The translations under genes and the position numbers were made by a program. The notes under the pieces were generated by a model. It did not search any database. It saw only the letters and a program-made list of their open reading frames with translations, and was not told the origin of the DNA. Shown here in pieces: positions 18,222 through 27,663 of a stretch of DNA of 64,000 nucleotides; positions within the stretch are counted from its first letter, which is position 1; every line of letters starts with the position of its first letter. The stretch spans positions 66,904-130,903 of the forward strand of contig NZ_JBGFFE010000005.1 in NCBI RefSeq assembly GCF_041224415.1, written 5' to 3'. The DNA is from Clostridium_B lapidicellarium (GTDB lineage Bacteria; Bacillota; Clostridia; Clostridiales; Clostridiaceae).

Positions 18222-20207
18222 GTGGAAAAACTTATAGACATTCAGAGCGGTCCGGTGGCCTCTCTTTTGGATTTGCTTCTTAAGGATAAATCAACAAAGA
18301 AAAATATTATCTGGGCAACCGATACCTATGAGAAACTTGGACGTGGCTTCACCTATAAGGACCATATAAGCCGCAGCCTCCTTCTACAGAATGCGGACAT
18401 CATCAAGCCGAGAATCCAGAAGACGCAGGAGGCACAGCAGGAACGTACACGAAAAAAAGCCGAGGTTTTCACCCCAGCGTGGCTGTGTAACTTGATGAAC
18501 AATGATTGCGATAAAGAGTGGTTTGGCAGGAAATATGTATTCAATGCAGAAAACGACGACCACACATGGACGGTTGCTGAAGAACCGATCGAGTTTCCAA
18601 AAAGAAAGACTTGGAAACATTATGTGGATTCACGGCGGCTGGAAATCACCTGCGGAGAAGCGCCTTATCTTGTATCCCGCTACGATGTGTCAACAGGGCA
18701 GCTTATCGTCCCGCCAAAGCGCCGGATTGGGCAGCTCGACCGGAAACTTCGGGTCGTGAATGAAAATGCCGAAAACTATGACGAGTGGGTCAAATGGGCA
18801 ATCCGGGCGTTCGAGGCGTCCTACGGGTACGAGTATCAGGGTGACAGTCTTCTGATAGCGAGAATCAATTTGCTCCTAACATTTATCGACTACTATCAGG
18901 AACGGTGGGACAAGGAACCCGACGAGAAGCTGCTTCAGACAGTGGCGAATAAAATTGTATGGAACGTCTGGCAGATGGACGGCCTGAAAGACACTATCCC
19001 GCTCGGAAAACCGTACGAGGAATTCCAGCAGCTAACGCTTTTCGATATGTATTCTGAAATGACAGATATGGCAGATAATGAACCTGAAGCTATACCGTGC
19101 AAAATATACAACTGGAGAAGAGATAATTCCATTCTTTTCAACAAACTAAAGGAGATGAAAGTCATGGAACATAAACTTTTCGATTTTGTAATTGGAAATC
19201 CACCATATAATGAGGACTTTGAGAATTCAGGAGAAAATGGAAATTATGCGAAGCCTGTATATAACCAGTTTATGGATGCGGTTTATAAAATAGCTGATAA
19301 AGTGGAACTGATTCATCCGGCACGTTTCCTTTTCAATGCTGGCAGTACACCTAAAGTCTGGAATGAGAAAATGCTTAATGACGAACATTTTAAAGTTCTT
19401 CAATATGAGCCAAACAGTACTGCGGTATTCCCTAATACGGATATTAAGGGAGGCGTTGCAATAACATACCATGACAATTTTAAGACTTTTGAATCCATCG
19501 GAATATTTACTGCATTTCCGGAACTGAATGAGATTGTTAAAAAAGCAAGAGCAGTAAACGAAAATAAAAGTATTGCATCCATGATTTATACCCAAGTAAA
19601 ATTCGACCTAGACGCGCTCTATGCAGATTATCCCGAGTATAAAAGCATTCTCGGTTCAAAAGGAAAGGACCGCCGTTTCAGAAATAATATTTTTGAAAAA
19701 GTTGCACTATTCACTGACGAGAAAAAAGATGAAGATGATTTAAGAATACTTGGTATTTTGAAGAATAAGCGAACATGGAAATACATTTCCCGCAAATACG
19801 TGGATATGTCCCATGAGAATCTAAAGCTATGGAAAGTGCTTGTGCCAAGAGCAAACGGTTCAGGTGCACTTGGTGAAGTATTATCTACGCCGTTAATCGG
19901 CGAGCCGTTAATCGGCTATACACAGTCATTTATTGGAATTGGCTCATTTCATACTGAGTTAGAAGCTAATGCCTTGTTACAGTATGTAAAAAGCAAATTT
20001 GCGCGCGTTCTGTTAGGTGTACTTAAAGTCACCCAAGACAATGATAGTGGCGTTTGGAAGTTGATACCACTCCAAGATTACACTTCAAATTCCGATATCG
20101 ACTGGTCAAAATCCATTCATGAAATTGATTTACAGCTGTACCGCAAGTATGGGCTTGATGAAAAGGAGATAGCCTTTATTGAATCGCATGTAAAGGAGAT
20201 GGCGTGA
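18222..20207 (+). CDS. Eco57I-like N6-adenine methylase subunit of a two-gene restriction system
   Basis: 661 residues. A motif-X-like VFTPAWLCNLMNN (about residue 83), a SAM-binding-like LEITCGEAPYLVSRYD (about residue 138) and the catalytic NPPY in FVIGNPPYNEDF (about residue 325) place it with gamma-class adenine methylases of the type IIG/Eco57I sort; the C-terminal half likely recognises the target. The GTG start lies 12 bases after AGGAGG. The stop shares a base with the ATG of the helicase gene (TGATG), so the pair is coupled. Probably protects DNA from the partner nuclease. Confidence 0.82.
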   Translation: MEKLIDIQSGPVASLLDLLLKDKSTKKNIIWATDTYEKLGRGFTYKDHISRSLLLQNADIIKPRIQKTQEAQQERTRKKAEVFTPAWLCNLMNNDCDKEWFGRKYVFNAENDDHTWTVAEEPIEFPKRKTWKHYVDSRRLEITCGEAPYLVSRYDVSTGQLIVPPKRRIGQLDRKLRVVNENAENYDEWVKWAIRAFEASYGYEYQGDSLLIARINLLLTFIDYYQERWDKEPDEKLLQTVANKIVWNVWQMDGLKDTIPLGKPYEEFQQLTLFDMYSEMTDMADNEPEAIPCKIYNWRRDNSILFNKLKEMKVMEHKLFDFVIGNPPYNEDFENSGENGNYAKPVYNQFMDAVYKIADKVELIHPARFLFNAGSTPKVWNEKMLNDEHFKVLQYEPNSTAVFPNTDIKGGVAITYHDNFKTFESIGIFTAFPELNEIVKKARAVNENKSIASMIYTQVKFDLDALYADYPEYKSILGSKGKDRRFRNNIFEKVALFTDEKKDEDDLRILGILKNKRTWKYISRKYVDMSHENLKLWKVLVPRANGSGALGEVLSTPLIGEPLIGYTQSFIGIGSFHTELEANALLQYVKSKFARVLLGVLKVTQDNDSGVWKLIPLQDYTSNSDIDWSKSIHEIDLQLYRKYGLDEKEIAFIESHVKEMA

Positions 20208-23200
20208 TGGCGGGCATCAAAATCCAAACAGCTTATCCAGTCGTTCCCCAATGCTATGCGTATACCACGCCGGGAGTGCCTGCGCACGACGGCTGGACAA
20301 AAATCGGCTTTACGGAGCGGGATGTGGAAACCCGCATCAAAGAGCAGACGCATACCGTCGGCGTGCCGCATAAAACATGGTGGCATCTGCGCGCCGCATA
20401 TATGACGGAACCATTCGGAACCTTTACAGATAAAGACTTTCATGCCTATTTGAAGAAGCTTAGCGTCGATCGTGAGGAAGGCACGGAGTGGTTCTGCATT
20501 GCGCCCAATACCGCAAAGGGTGATTTTGTTGATTTTACCCAGAATCACGGTGTTGTTTCCGATGATGACGCGGACGCGGTCATTCCGTATAAGCTCCGCG
20601 ATGAGCAGAACAAAGCGGTTGAGATAGCACTTGATTATTTCAAATCTCACAGCAATGGTGAATTTTTATGGAATGCAAAGCCACGTTTTGGCAAGACGCT
20701 TTCGGCTTATGACCTGTGCAAAAGGCTTGATGCGACGAATATTCTTATTGTGACGAACCGCCCGGCAATTGCAAATTCATGGTATTCGGACTATGAGACG
20801 TTTTTCGGCCCGCAGTCCGGCTATCTGTTTGTCAGCAACGTGGACGGCATTAAAGACAAAAAATATGTGATGAGCCGTCAGGAGTATCTTGACAAAGTGC
20901 TGGATGGAAATAGCCATGCCAAAGGCTGCATCGAATTTGTGAGCCTGCAGGATCTGAAAGGTTCCCTCTATTTCGGAGGGCAGTATGATAAGTTGTCAGA
21001 AGTAAGCGCAGACAAAGGCTTAAACTGGGATATTATGATTGTAGATGAGGCGCATGAAGGTGTCGATACCTACAAGACAGATACCGCTTTTAATCATATT
21101 AAGCGTAAATGGACGTTGCATCTTTCTGGTACGCCGTTTAAGGCATTGGCAAATGACAAATTTGCGGAAGATGCGATTTTCAACTGGACGTATGCGGACG
21201 AACAAAAGAAAAAGCGTGATTGGAATGATTCCAGCGAAATTGAGAACCCGTATGAAAACCTTCCACGGCTTAGTCTGTTTACATACCAGATGTCGGATAT
21301 CATCCGCGACAAGGTAAAACAGGGTGTTGTGCTTGCAGACAATGATGTTGAAGAATATGCTTTCGACTTGAATGAGTTCTTCAAGACGAACGAATCCGGA
21401 AAGTTCATACATGACGCGGATGTGGACAAGTTCCTTGATGCACTAACACGTCAGGAGAAGTTCCCGTTTTCTACCCCGGAGCTGCGAAACGAGCTAAAAC
21501 ATACGTTCTGGCTGCTGAATCGCGTAGCAAGTGCTAAGGCTTTGGCAAAGAAACTGGAGCTTCATCCTGTGTTTAAGGATTATCACATTATTCTTGCAGC
21601 AGGCGACGGCAAGCTGGACGACGATGATGAAAACGAGAAGGCATTCGACCGTGTCACAAAGGCCATCAAAGAATACGATAAGACCATTACTCTGTCTGTT
21701 GGCCAGCTGACGACCGGCGTCACGATCCCGGAGTGGACGGCTGTGCTGATGCTTTCGAACATGGCAAGCCCGGCACTGTACATGCAGGCCGCTTTCCGCG
21801 CTCAAAATCCGTGCCTGTTTCATGATGCACAGGGCAACTCTTACAGAAAACAGAACGCTTATGTCTTTGACTTTGATCCGGCGCGTACACTGACGATATT
21901 TGAAAAGTTCGCCAATGACCTGATTCCTGAAACAGCGGGCGACAAAGGAGACTTCGACCAGCGTAAGAAGCATGTCCGTGAGCTTCTAAATTTTTTCCCT
22001 GTTTATGGCGAGGATGACCAGGGATCTATGATAGAACTGGATGCCGAGTCTGTTCTCACCATTCCGCGGCACATCCATGCCAAGGAAGTCGTAGAGCGCG
22101 GTTTCATGTCGAACTTCCTTTTCGCCAACATTTCCGGCATTTTTGGGGCGCCGAAAGAGATCATCGATCTTATCAATGGCATGCAGGCAATTGAGGAACC
22201 CAAAACGCTGGCGCCTGTCGAGGTTGACGAAGGGACAGCTGATAAGCTAAATCTTAATGAAAAAGGTAACGTGGAAGTCCCGAAGGAACAGGTTATCGGC
22301 ACGGCAAGCGAGCTTTTCGGAGACAAAGTATATGGGGATGTCGATCAAAAGCTGGCAGCTGCAGTTGAGGACATCACCAAACAGGTTGAGATGACAAAGG
22401 ATCCAAAGAAGGATGAACTGAAGGAACTTCGCGAAAAATTTTCCAAGCCTATAGCCAATACGCTTATAGACTCAGCAAAAACGCAGTATGGCCATGACCT
22501 GAAAAAATCTACACAGAATCAGATGGAGCGGAAAATTCAGGATACCACGGACACTGTAGTCAACCATGAATACGGTGATTACGCTATCCGCAATCACCAG
22601 CTTGTCAAAGAACGTAAAGACAAAATCGCCGATGCACAAAAATCAGGCGCTCCCATGTCGGAAATCTCAAAGCTTGATGAAGAATATAAGAAACGAAGCA
22701 TTAAAGAATATAATAGCATGGTAAACAGCATATACCAAAAGCTCCACAGTAATGAAACCGTCAAGAAGGCAGCGGAAACCATCGTCAAAACAGTAGAGAC
22801 GGAAAAACTTAATAATAAGAAAGATTCTATTGAAGGCAGCGTGAGGGATCACCTGCGTGGCTTTTCCCGCACCATACCTGCATTTCTTATGGCCTATGGT
22901 GATGAAAATACGGCACTGGCAAATTTCGATTCACTCGTACCAGCTGATGTATTTTGGGAAGTAACGGTTAATCCGCAGAGCGGAGAAGGCGTTACGCTGG
23001 AGCAGTTCCGCTTGCTGCGTGATGGCGGCGACTACTATCAAAAGGATGAAAATGGAAACAAAATTCGAGACGAGGAACACAAGAAACATTTTGACGGCCA
23101 TCTGTTTGATGAAGTTGTCTTTAATGATGCAGTTCTGGAATTTATGAAGAAACGCGCCAAACTGGCCGATTACTTTAATGAGACCAGCAAAGGTGACATC

Positions 23201-23620
23201 TTTGATTATATTCCGCCACAGAAAACAAACCAAATTTTCACGCCAAAACGTGTGGTCAAGAACATGGTTGATCGCCTGGAGCAGGAGAATCCCGGGTGCT
23301 TCGATGATCCGAACAATACATTTGCTGACCTTTATATGAAATCGGGTATGTATATCACAGAGATTGTTACCCGCCTATACCAAAGCAACCGTATGAAAGT
23401 TTTGTATCCTGATAATGCGGAAAGATTGAATCATATCTTTGCAAAACAGGTATATGGTTGTGCACCGACAGAAATCATCTACCGGATTTGCCTAAGGTAC
23501 ATTCTTGGATTCAGTGATGAGATCCATATCGATAAGCACAATATTAAGCTATGCGACACGCTGGATTATGCAAAGAACGGAACGCTTGAAAAAGAGATGA
23601 AAAAGCTGTTCAACCTGTAA
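20207..23620 (+). CDS. GIY-YIG nuclease / SF2 helicase / methylase-like fusion protein
   Basis: 1137 residues in three parts. About 10-90 is a GIY-YIG/T5orf172-type nuclease (CYAYTTPGV, GWTKIGFTERDVETR). About 140-650 is a superfamily 2 helicase with Walker A PRFGKT (about residue 159), DEAH (about 281) and SGTPFKA. After a Lys/Glu-rich linker, the C-terminus (about 1000-1137) resembles the start of an adenine methylase: IFTPKRVVKNMVD, then FADLYMKSGMYITEI in place of the usual DPxCGSG. Likely the restriction/translocation partner of the upstream methylase. AAAGGAG precedes the ATG at 20207; a GTG at 20204 is also possible. Confidence 0.8.
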   Translation: MAGIKIQTAYPVVPQCYAYTTPGVPAHDGWTKIGFTERDVETRIKEQTHTVGVPHKTWWHLRAAYMTEPFGTFTDKDFHAYLKKLSVDREEGTEWFCIAPNTAKGDFVDFTQNHGVVSDDDADAVIPYKLRDEQNKAVEIALDYFKSHSNGEFLWNAKPRFGKTLSAYDLCKRLDATNILIVTNRPAIANSWYSDYETFFGPQSGYLFVSNVDGIKDKKYVMSRQEYLDKVLDGNSHAKGCIEFVSLQDLKGSLYFGGQYDKLSEVSADKGLNWDIMIVDEAHEGVDTYKTDTAFNHIKRKWTLHLSGTPFKALANDKFAEDAIFNWTYADEQKKKRDWNDSSEIENPYENLPRLSLFTYQMSDIIRDKVKQGVVLADNDVEEYAFDLNEFFKTNESGKFIHDADVDKFLDALTRQEKFPFSTPELRNELKHTFWLLNRVASAKALAKKLELHPVFKDYHIILAAGDGKLDDDDENEKAFDRVTKAIKEYDKTITLSVGQLTTGVTIPEWTAVLMLSNMASPALYMQAAFRAQNPCLFHDAQGNSYRKQNAYVFDFDPARTLTIFEKFANDLIPETAGDKGDFDQRKKHVRELLNFFPVYGEDDQGSMIELDAESVLTIPRHIHAKEVVERGFMSNFLFANISGIFGAPKEIIDLINGMQAIEEPKTLAPVEVDEGTADKLNLNEKGNVEVPKEQVIGTASELFGDKVYGDVDQKLAAAVEDITKQVEMTKDPKKDELKELREKFSKPIANTLIDSAKTQYGHDLKKSTQNQMERKIQDTTDTVVNHEYGDYAIRNHQLVKERKDKIADAQKSGAPMSEISKLDEEYKKRSIKEYNSMVNSIYQKLHSNETVKKAAETIVKTVETEKLNNKKDSIEGSVRDHLRGFSRTIPAFLMAYGDENTALANFDSLVPADVFWEVTVNPQSGEGVTLEQFRLLRDGGDYYQKDENGNKIRDEEHKKHFDGHLFDEVVFNDAVLEFMKKRAKLADYFNETSKGDIFDYIPPQKTNQIFTPKRVVKNMVDRLEQENPGCFDDPNNTFADLYMKSGMYITEIVTRLYQSNRMKVLYPDNAERLNHIFAKQVYGCAPTEIIYRICLRYILGFSDEIHIDKHNIKLCDTLDYAKNGTLEKEMKKLFNL

Positions 23621-23649
23621 GGTAAATTGCCTATCAAGACAACTTACTC

Positions 23650-25218
23650 TTATTTGTTTATATCGACGCTTACACCGGACTTAAATTCCACGGTGAATTT
23701 GTCCTCGTAGACAGTGATTTTCTGAATCAGCCGTTTGACCAGAGTCTCATCAAATTCAGTAAGTTCAGTCGGCTGAGCGGCGATGAATTTCTGCAACTCG
23801 CGGATGCGGCTTAAGGTTTCATCCTGCAGCGTGTTTTCGGATTCGGATTGCTGTTTCTGTGCGCGGAGCCGAAAAATCTCATCTGTGATGGCCTTGTAAT
23901 CGTCCTGATTGTTTGCTTTTTTGATGAGCTCTATTTGCAGTTCTTCCAGCCGTTTCTGAATCCCCTCTGGCGAAAGGGTATCTGTTTGCCGTACGGCAGC
24001 GGCGATATTTTGCTGCAGGGCGTTTGTGAAGTGGTCTTTATCTTCAAGGACCCGATTGATTGCTTTTATGGAAACGTTCTGTAATACGGTTTCGTTCACC
24101 GTGCGGTTACGGCAGGGTTCTTTTGACGAAGTGGACTCCAACCGGCTGATGCAGCGCCAGACAATCGACTTTTTGCCCCGGTTGTACCAGTGAATTCGAC
24201 GGTAAAGCTCCCCACATTCCCCGCAGTAGATCATCTGCGCGAACGGGTGGCTGCAGGAGAAATTCCTTTTTCTGCCGGAAGGGCTGACATACACCACACG
24301 GCGGCGGACCAGTTCTTCCTGCACCTGCATGAAGATGTCCTTCGGGATAATGGCTTCATGGTCGGCTTCCACGTAGTATTGCGGAACCGTGCCGTTATTC
24401 TTGATTCGCTTCTTGGTAAGGAAGTCGACCGTATAAGTCTTTTGAAGCAGGGCATCGCCCATGTACTTTTCGTTGCGGAGAATTTTGTTGATGGTACTGG
24501 TGTGCCATTTCGTATTTCCGGCTCCGGTGAGGATGCCATCTGCCTCAAGCCCGATAGCAATCTTGTCCATGCTGGAGCCTTCGAGGTATTCGCGGTAAAT
24601 TCTCTTTACAATCTCTGCCTGTTCCGGGTCAATGATGAGATGGCCGTTCTCGTCTTTGGTATAACCGAGAAATCGGTTGTGATTGACCTGCACTTTTCCC
24701 TGCTGGTAGCGGTACTGCAGGCCGAGCTTTACGTTTTGCGAAAGGCTCTGACTTTCCTGCTGGGCAAGGCTGGCCATGATTGTCAGCAAGACTTCACCTT
24801 TTGCATCCAATGTATTGATGGATTCCTTTTCAAAGTAGACCGGGATGTTCTTGTCCTTGAGCTGCCGGATGTATTTCAGGCAGTCCAGCGTGTTTCGGGC
24901 AAACCGGCTGATGGATTTTGTGATAATCATATCGATGTTTCCAGCCATGCAGTCGTCAATCATCCGGTTGAATTCATTCCGCTTCTTGGTGTTCGTGCCG
25001 GAGATGCCGTCGTCGGCGTAGATGCCTGCGAACTCCCATTCCGGATTCTTCTGAATGTATTCCGTGTAGTGTTTGACCTGTGCGTCGTAGCTTGTCGCCT
25101 GTTCATCACTGTCCGTACTAACCCGGCAGTAGGCTGCAACTTTCAGCCTTGGATTTTCTTCATTTCTCTCATTGTTCCCGACCTGCCTTTTTGCAGGAAT
25201 GAGCATGACTTTTCCCAT
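23650..25218 (-). CDS. Large serine recombinase 1
   Basis: 522 residues. Resolvase domain with catalytic Ser34 (AAYCRVSTDSDEQ) and ITKSISRFARNT, then a recombinase domain (about 180-290), a zinc ribbon (CGECGELYRR with a later CISR...C pair) and a C-terminal coiled coil (about 400-480). This class integrates or excises phages and conjugative elements without host factors. It is last of a three-gene minus-strand cluster and its start overlaps the small gene upstream by 76 bases. Likely acts with recombinase 2 on the attachment sites. Confidence 0.92.
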   Translation of the reverse strand: MGKVMLIPAKRQVGNNERNEENPRLKVAAYCRVSTDSDEQATSYDAQVKHYTEYIQKNPEWEFAGIYADDGISGTNTKKRNEFNRMIDDCMAGNIDMIITKSISRFARNTLDCLKYIRQLKDKNIPVYFEKESINTLDAKGEVLLTIMASLAQQESQSLSQNVKLGLQYRYQQGKVQVNHNRFLGYTKDENGHLIIDPEQAEIVKRIYREYLEGSSMDKIAIGLEADGILTGAGNTKWHTSTINKILRNEKYMGDALLQKTYTVDFLTKKRIKNNGTVPQYYVEADHEAIIPKDIFMQVQEELVRRRVVYVSPSGRKRNFSCSHPFAQMIYCGECGELYRRIHWYNRGKKSIVWRCISRLESTSSKEPCRNRTVNETVLQNVSIKAINRVLEDKDHFTNALQQNIAAAVRQTDTLSPEGIQKRLEELQIELIKKANNQDDYKAITDEIFRLRAQKQQSESENTLQDETLSRIRELQKFIAAQPTELTEFDETLVKRLIQKITVYEDKFTVEFKSGVSVDINK

Positions 25219-25634
25219 GAATCTGCCTCGCTTTCAATCCGCCCATAGAGGTATTCCGCCTGCAGAACCGGGTCGTTAAAATGCTTTTCTGCAGGTTTTA
25301 CGGAAAACCTCGTCGGCGGTGCCTGTGGAACTGTTTCCTTTCTCCTGTTCTTCCGGCCGAGCTTCTCAGCACGGCTTTCCAACTCTTCCTCTGCTTTCCG
25401 GAATGTATCTGCATCGATAATGGCCGGATAGAAGTCATCGCCGAGGTAATGCCGGTTTCTCAGGATGCGTTTTGCAGAGCAGTGGTACATTTCAATACCG
25501 GCTTCTTTGGCGGCCCCGGCAAGGGAAAGTCCGGAAAGATAACTGGCGTAAAGCTTTCGTATTTTCTGGGCATTCTCTTTGTCAACGACGGCAATTCCGT
25601 TTTCAATCCGGTATCCGAATGGTGTATGTCCCAT
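25143..25634 (-). CDS. Small recombinase-associated protein
   Basis: 163 residues. The N-terminus MGHTPFGYRIENGIAVVD and the following YASYLSGLSLAGAAKEAGI...SAKRILRNRHYLGDDFYPAI match the recombinase (DNA-binding) domain of large serine recombinases, but the catalytic resolvase domain is absent. Such a small partner often sits between two full-length recombinases in clostridial elements. It starts 4 bases after the stop of recombinase 2. It might modulate the other two; this is inferred from position. Confidence 0.75.
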   Translation of the reverse strand: MGHTPFGYRIENGIAVVDKENAQKIRKLYASYLSGLSLAGAAKEAGIEMYHCSAKRILRNRHYLGDDFYPAIIDADTFRKAEEELESRAEKLGRKNRRKETVPQAPPTRFSVKPAEKHFNDPVLQAEYLYGRIESEADSWEKSCSFLQKGRSGTMREMKKIQG

Positions 25635-25638
25635 GGCC

Positions 25639-27198
25639 TCAAATCCTTTCTGTCAGCGTCAGACCGCATTTCATCTCAAAGCAGAGTTCATTTCTAGATT
25701 TTACAAGAATGCGGTTAACGAATTTTTCAAAAAGCACCCCGTCAAAATCATCCAGCATGACGCCTTTTTCCGTAAAATGGAGAAGGGCGGTCGCTTCTGT
25801 AACCGTGTGGATGCCTTCACTTTTTCGGTTATTCAGGGAATCAGCTTCCGCCCGGAGGTCATTGGCCTGCATCAGGAGTTCATTCTTTTCTTTGCTGTAA
25901 AGGATTTTATCGAGGTATCCTTGTGCCATGAGTTTCTGTAGCGTTTCACGCTGTTCGGCATTCTGCAGCAAGAGCGTCTGAATTTTCTGGACGCGGCGAA
26001 CCGCATCGTCGGCAGATGAGCTTTTGATGGTATCAACATAGGGCTTCAGAATGAAACGGTGCGCAAAGACCAGCTTGTTTATCATGGTGACAAAGGCAAG
26101 CTGAATCGTATCTTCTCTGATGAATTTCATCGAGCACTTGCTCTTGTCCTCAATGTGCGTTTTGCAGCACCATGCAGCATATTTGAAATCGCTGCAGGTG
26201 TGGATTCTTCTCTTGAAGGTGCTGCCGCATTCTCCACAGATGATCTTCCCGGAAAATGGATACCGATTCTGATATTTGCGGCTTCCCTTCTCTACACCTT
26301 TTTCAGCGGCGCGTTCACGAATGAGTGCCGCCGCCATGTTGAAATCTTCATGGCTGATGATTGCTTCATGATGGTTCTGCAATAAATACCGGTTTTTCTC
26401 ACCGCGATTGTGATGCCGGTTAAACTGGGAATCGGTATAAGTCTTTTGAAACAGGCAGTCGCCAGTGTATTTTTCATTGGCCAATATGTCGCGGACAGTC
26501 GTACTGGTCCAATGTCCGCTTCTCCTGCTGGGAATATGCCCGGCATTGAGTTCCTTCGCAATGGCAGGGCTGCTTTTTCCAGACAGCGTTTCAGAAAAAA
26601 TCTGTTTTACAACTTGGGCCTGAGCGGGATTGATAACCATCTTTTCTCCGTCCCAGTCATAGCCGTAGGGCGGGTAACTGATTTTGAAGGTCCCGCTTTC
26701 AAATCGTTTCTGAACCGACCATTTGTCATTCTGCGAAATGGAAACAGATTCGTTTTGAGCCATACTGGAGAGGATGGAAAGGAACAGTTCGCTTTCCATT
26801 GCCCCGGTGTTGATGTCTTCCTTTTCAAAGTAAACGGGAATATTCAGCGTGAGAAGCTTTCGTGTCAGTTCCAGACAGTCGGCCGTATTCCGGGAGAAAC
26901 GGCTGATGGATTTGGTTACGATGAAATCAATCTTTCCAGCTTTGCAGTCGGCCATCATTTTCCGCAGCTGAGGACGCTTCTCTTTTTTGGTTCCCGTGAT
27001 GCCTTCATCGTAATAAAGCCCGGCGAACTTCCAGTCATCGCGCGACTTGATGTAACTTTCATAGTGCTCCTTCTGGGCCTTCAGGCTTTCTGCCTGTTCA
27101 TTAGAATCGGTCGAAACACGGCAGTAAGCAGCTGCGCGAAGTTTCCTGCCATTATAATTGACCTTTTTGTTTTCCCCAATTTTTGTGACCTTTTTCAT
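25639..27198 (-). CDS. Large serine recombinase 2
   Basis: 519 residues with the same plan as recombinase 1: resolvase domain with catalytic Ser29 (AAAYCRVSTDSNEQ), FIVTKSISRFSRNT, recombinase domain, zinc ribbon (CGECGSTFKRR with CCK...C) and coiled-coil tail. First gene of the cluster, with GGAGGTG before the ATG and a phage-type promoter about 27 bases upstream (27225-27253). Having two active-looking recombinases suggests they act together on the attachment sites. Confidence 0.92.
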   Translation of the reverse strand: MKKVTKIGENKKVNYNGRKLRAAAYCRVSTDSNEQAESLKAQKEHYESYIKSRDDWKFAGLYYDEGITGTKKEKRPQLRKMMADCKAGKIDFIVTKSISRFSRNTADCLELTRKLLTLNIPVYFEKEDINTGAMESELFLSILSSMAQNESVSISQNDKWSVQKRFESGTFKISYPPYGYDWDGEKMVINPAQAQVVKQIFSETLSGKSSPAIAKELNAGHIPSRRSGHWTSTTVRDILANEKYTGDCLFQKTYTDSQFNRHHNRGEKNRYLLQNHHEAIISHEDFNMAAALIRERAAEKGVEKGSRKYQNRYPFSGKIICGECGSTFKRRIHTCSDFKYAAWCCKTHIEDKSKCSMKFIREDTIQLAFVTMINKLVFAHRFILKPYVDTIKSSSADDAVRRVQKIQTLLLQNAEQRETLQKLMAQGYLDKILYSKEKNELLMQANDLRAEADSLNNRKSEGIHTVTEATALLHFTEKGVMLDDFDGVLFEKFVNRILVKSRNELCFEMKCGLTLTERI

Positions 27199-27224
27199 AC
27201 ACTCACCTCCTTCTGGTACGTCTA

Positions 27225-27253
27225 TTTATCACTCTGATTGCCGGAACTATCAA
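27225..27253 (-). promoter_or_regulatory. Conserved phage promoter, copy A (recombinase operon)
   Basis: Minus strand: TTGATA (27248-27253), 17-base spacer ending in GAGT, GATAAA (27225-27230). Two further copies with the same spacing and the GAGTGATA block lie at 34976-35004 and 36196-36224. This copy drives the recombinase cluster. Confidence 0.65.
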
Positions 27254-27456
27254 GCAATTTCCGGCATGATTTCCACGTACAGAGGAGAGAAAGTTCTGCG
27301 GTTGATGTCCGTTAATTTGTTGAATTCAGCTTGAGAAATCAGATCGTTTGTAAGCATGATTTCTGCAATTTTCTGGGCGCGGTAGTAATCAAAATCACCC
27401 TGCAGCTTTTTCTGTGTAAAGAATCCGGTATGATTCGTTTTTGCTTCTTCTGCCAT
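27250..27456 (-). CDS. Small SHOCT-like phage protein
   Basis: 68 residues. The C-terminal half (KIAEIMLTNDLISQAEFNKLTDINRRTF) resembles the short SHOCT-type helical domain, and such a protein is often found beside recombinase clusters in clostridial phages. Function unknown. Its 5' region carries copy 1 of the conserved leader motif, whose CCTCCA/TGGAGG hairpin would hide the Shine-Dalgarno site GGAGGTGG. Confidence 0.6.
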   Translation of the reverse strand: MAEEAKTNHTGFFTQKKLQGDFDYYRAQKIAEIMLTNDLISQAEFNKLTDINRRTFSPLYVEIMPEIA

Positions 27457-27477
27457 CGGTTATCCACCTCCACTTTT

Positions 27478-27505
27478 CACTGGAGATGGAGGAACGACTT
27501 GAGCG
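27478..27505 (-). promoter_or_regulatory. Conserved phage leader motif, copy 1
   Basis: On the minus strand CGCTCAA (27499-27505), 12 bases, TCTCCAGTG (27478-27486), then AAAAGTGGAGGTGG. One of four copies with identical spacing. It follows a strong terminator. CCTCCA and TGGAGG can pair across the TCTCCAGTGAAAAG loop. Confidence 0.7.
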
Positions 27506-27514
27506 AAAGAAAAT

Positions 27515-27557
27515 AAAAAAAGCCTGCGGGTATTCCGATGAGGGAACACTCGCAGGC
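27515..27557 (-). terminator. Terminator after the holin/lysin remnant
   Basis: Minus strand GCCTGCGAGTGTTCC / GGAATACCCGCAGGC, about 14 of 15 positions paired (one mismatch, one wobble), followed by TTTTTTTA. Confidence 0.85.
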
Positions 27558-27581
27558 GGGGTGGATGCACAATATGTTATC

Positions 27582-27662
27582 TTACTGAAATTTGCTTTTC
27601 GACTTGTTGGAATCAATAAAGAACCGCCATACCGATATGTCGATTCCTTTGATTCCAGTCAT
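27582..27662 (-). pseudogene. Truncated GH25-like endolysin (N-terminal remnant)
   Basis: A frame with a good AGGAGG site starts 2 bases past the holin stop and reads MTGIKGIDISVW, the opening of phage GH25 lysozymes (the Asp of GIDxS is part of the active site). It then diverges (RFFIDSNKSKSKFQ) and stops after 26 residues. The rest of the lysin is missing, and a terminator follows. No other lysin is seen in the window. Confidence 0.65.
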
Positions 27663-27663
27663 G

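Noticed and set aside
24190..25248. A long plus-strand open frame of about 350 codons opposite serine recombinase 1
   Set aside because: It mirrors the coding frame of the recombinase, has no ribosome site and no recognisable domain; the minus-strand protein is clear.
26410..27237. A 275-codon plus-strand frame opposite serine recombinase 2
   Set aside because: Shadow of the recombinase gene caused by codon bias; no domain and no ribosome site.
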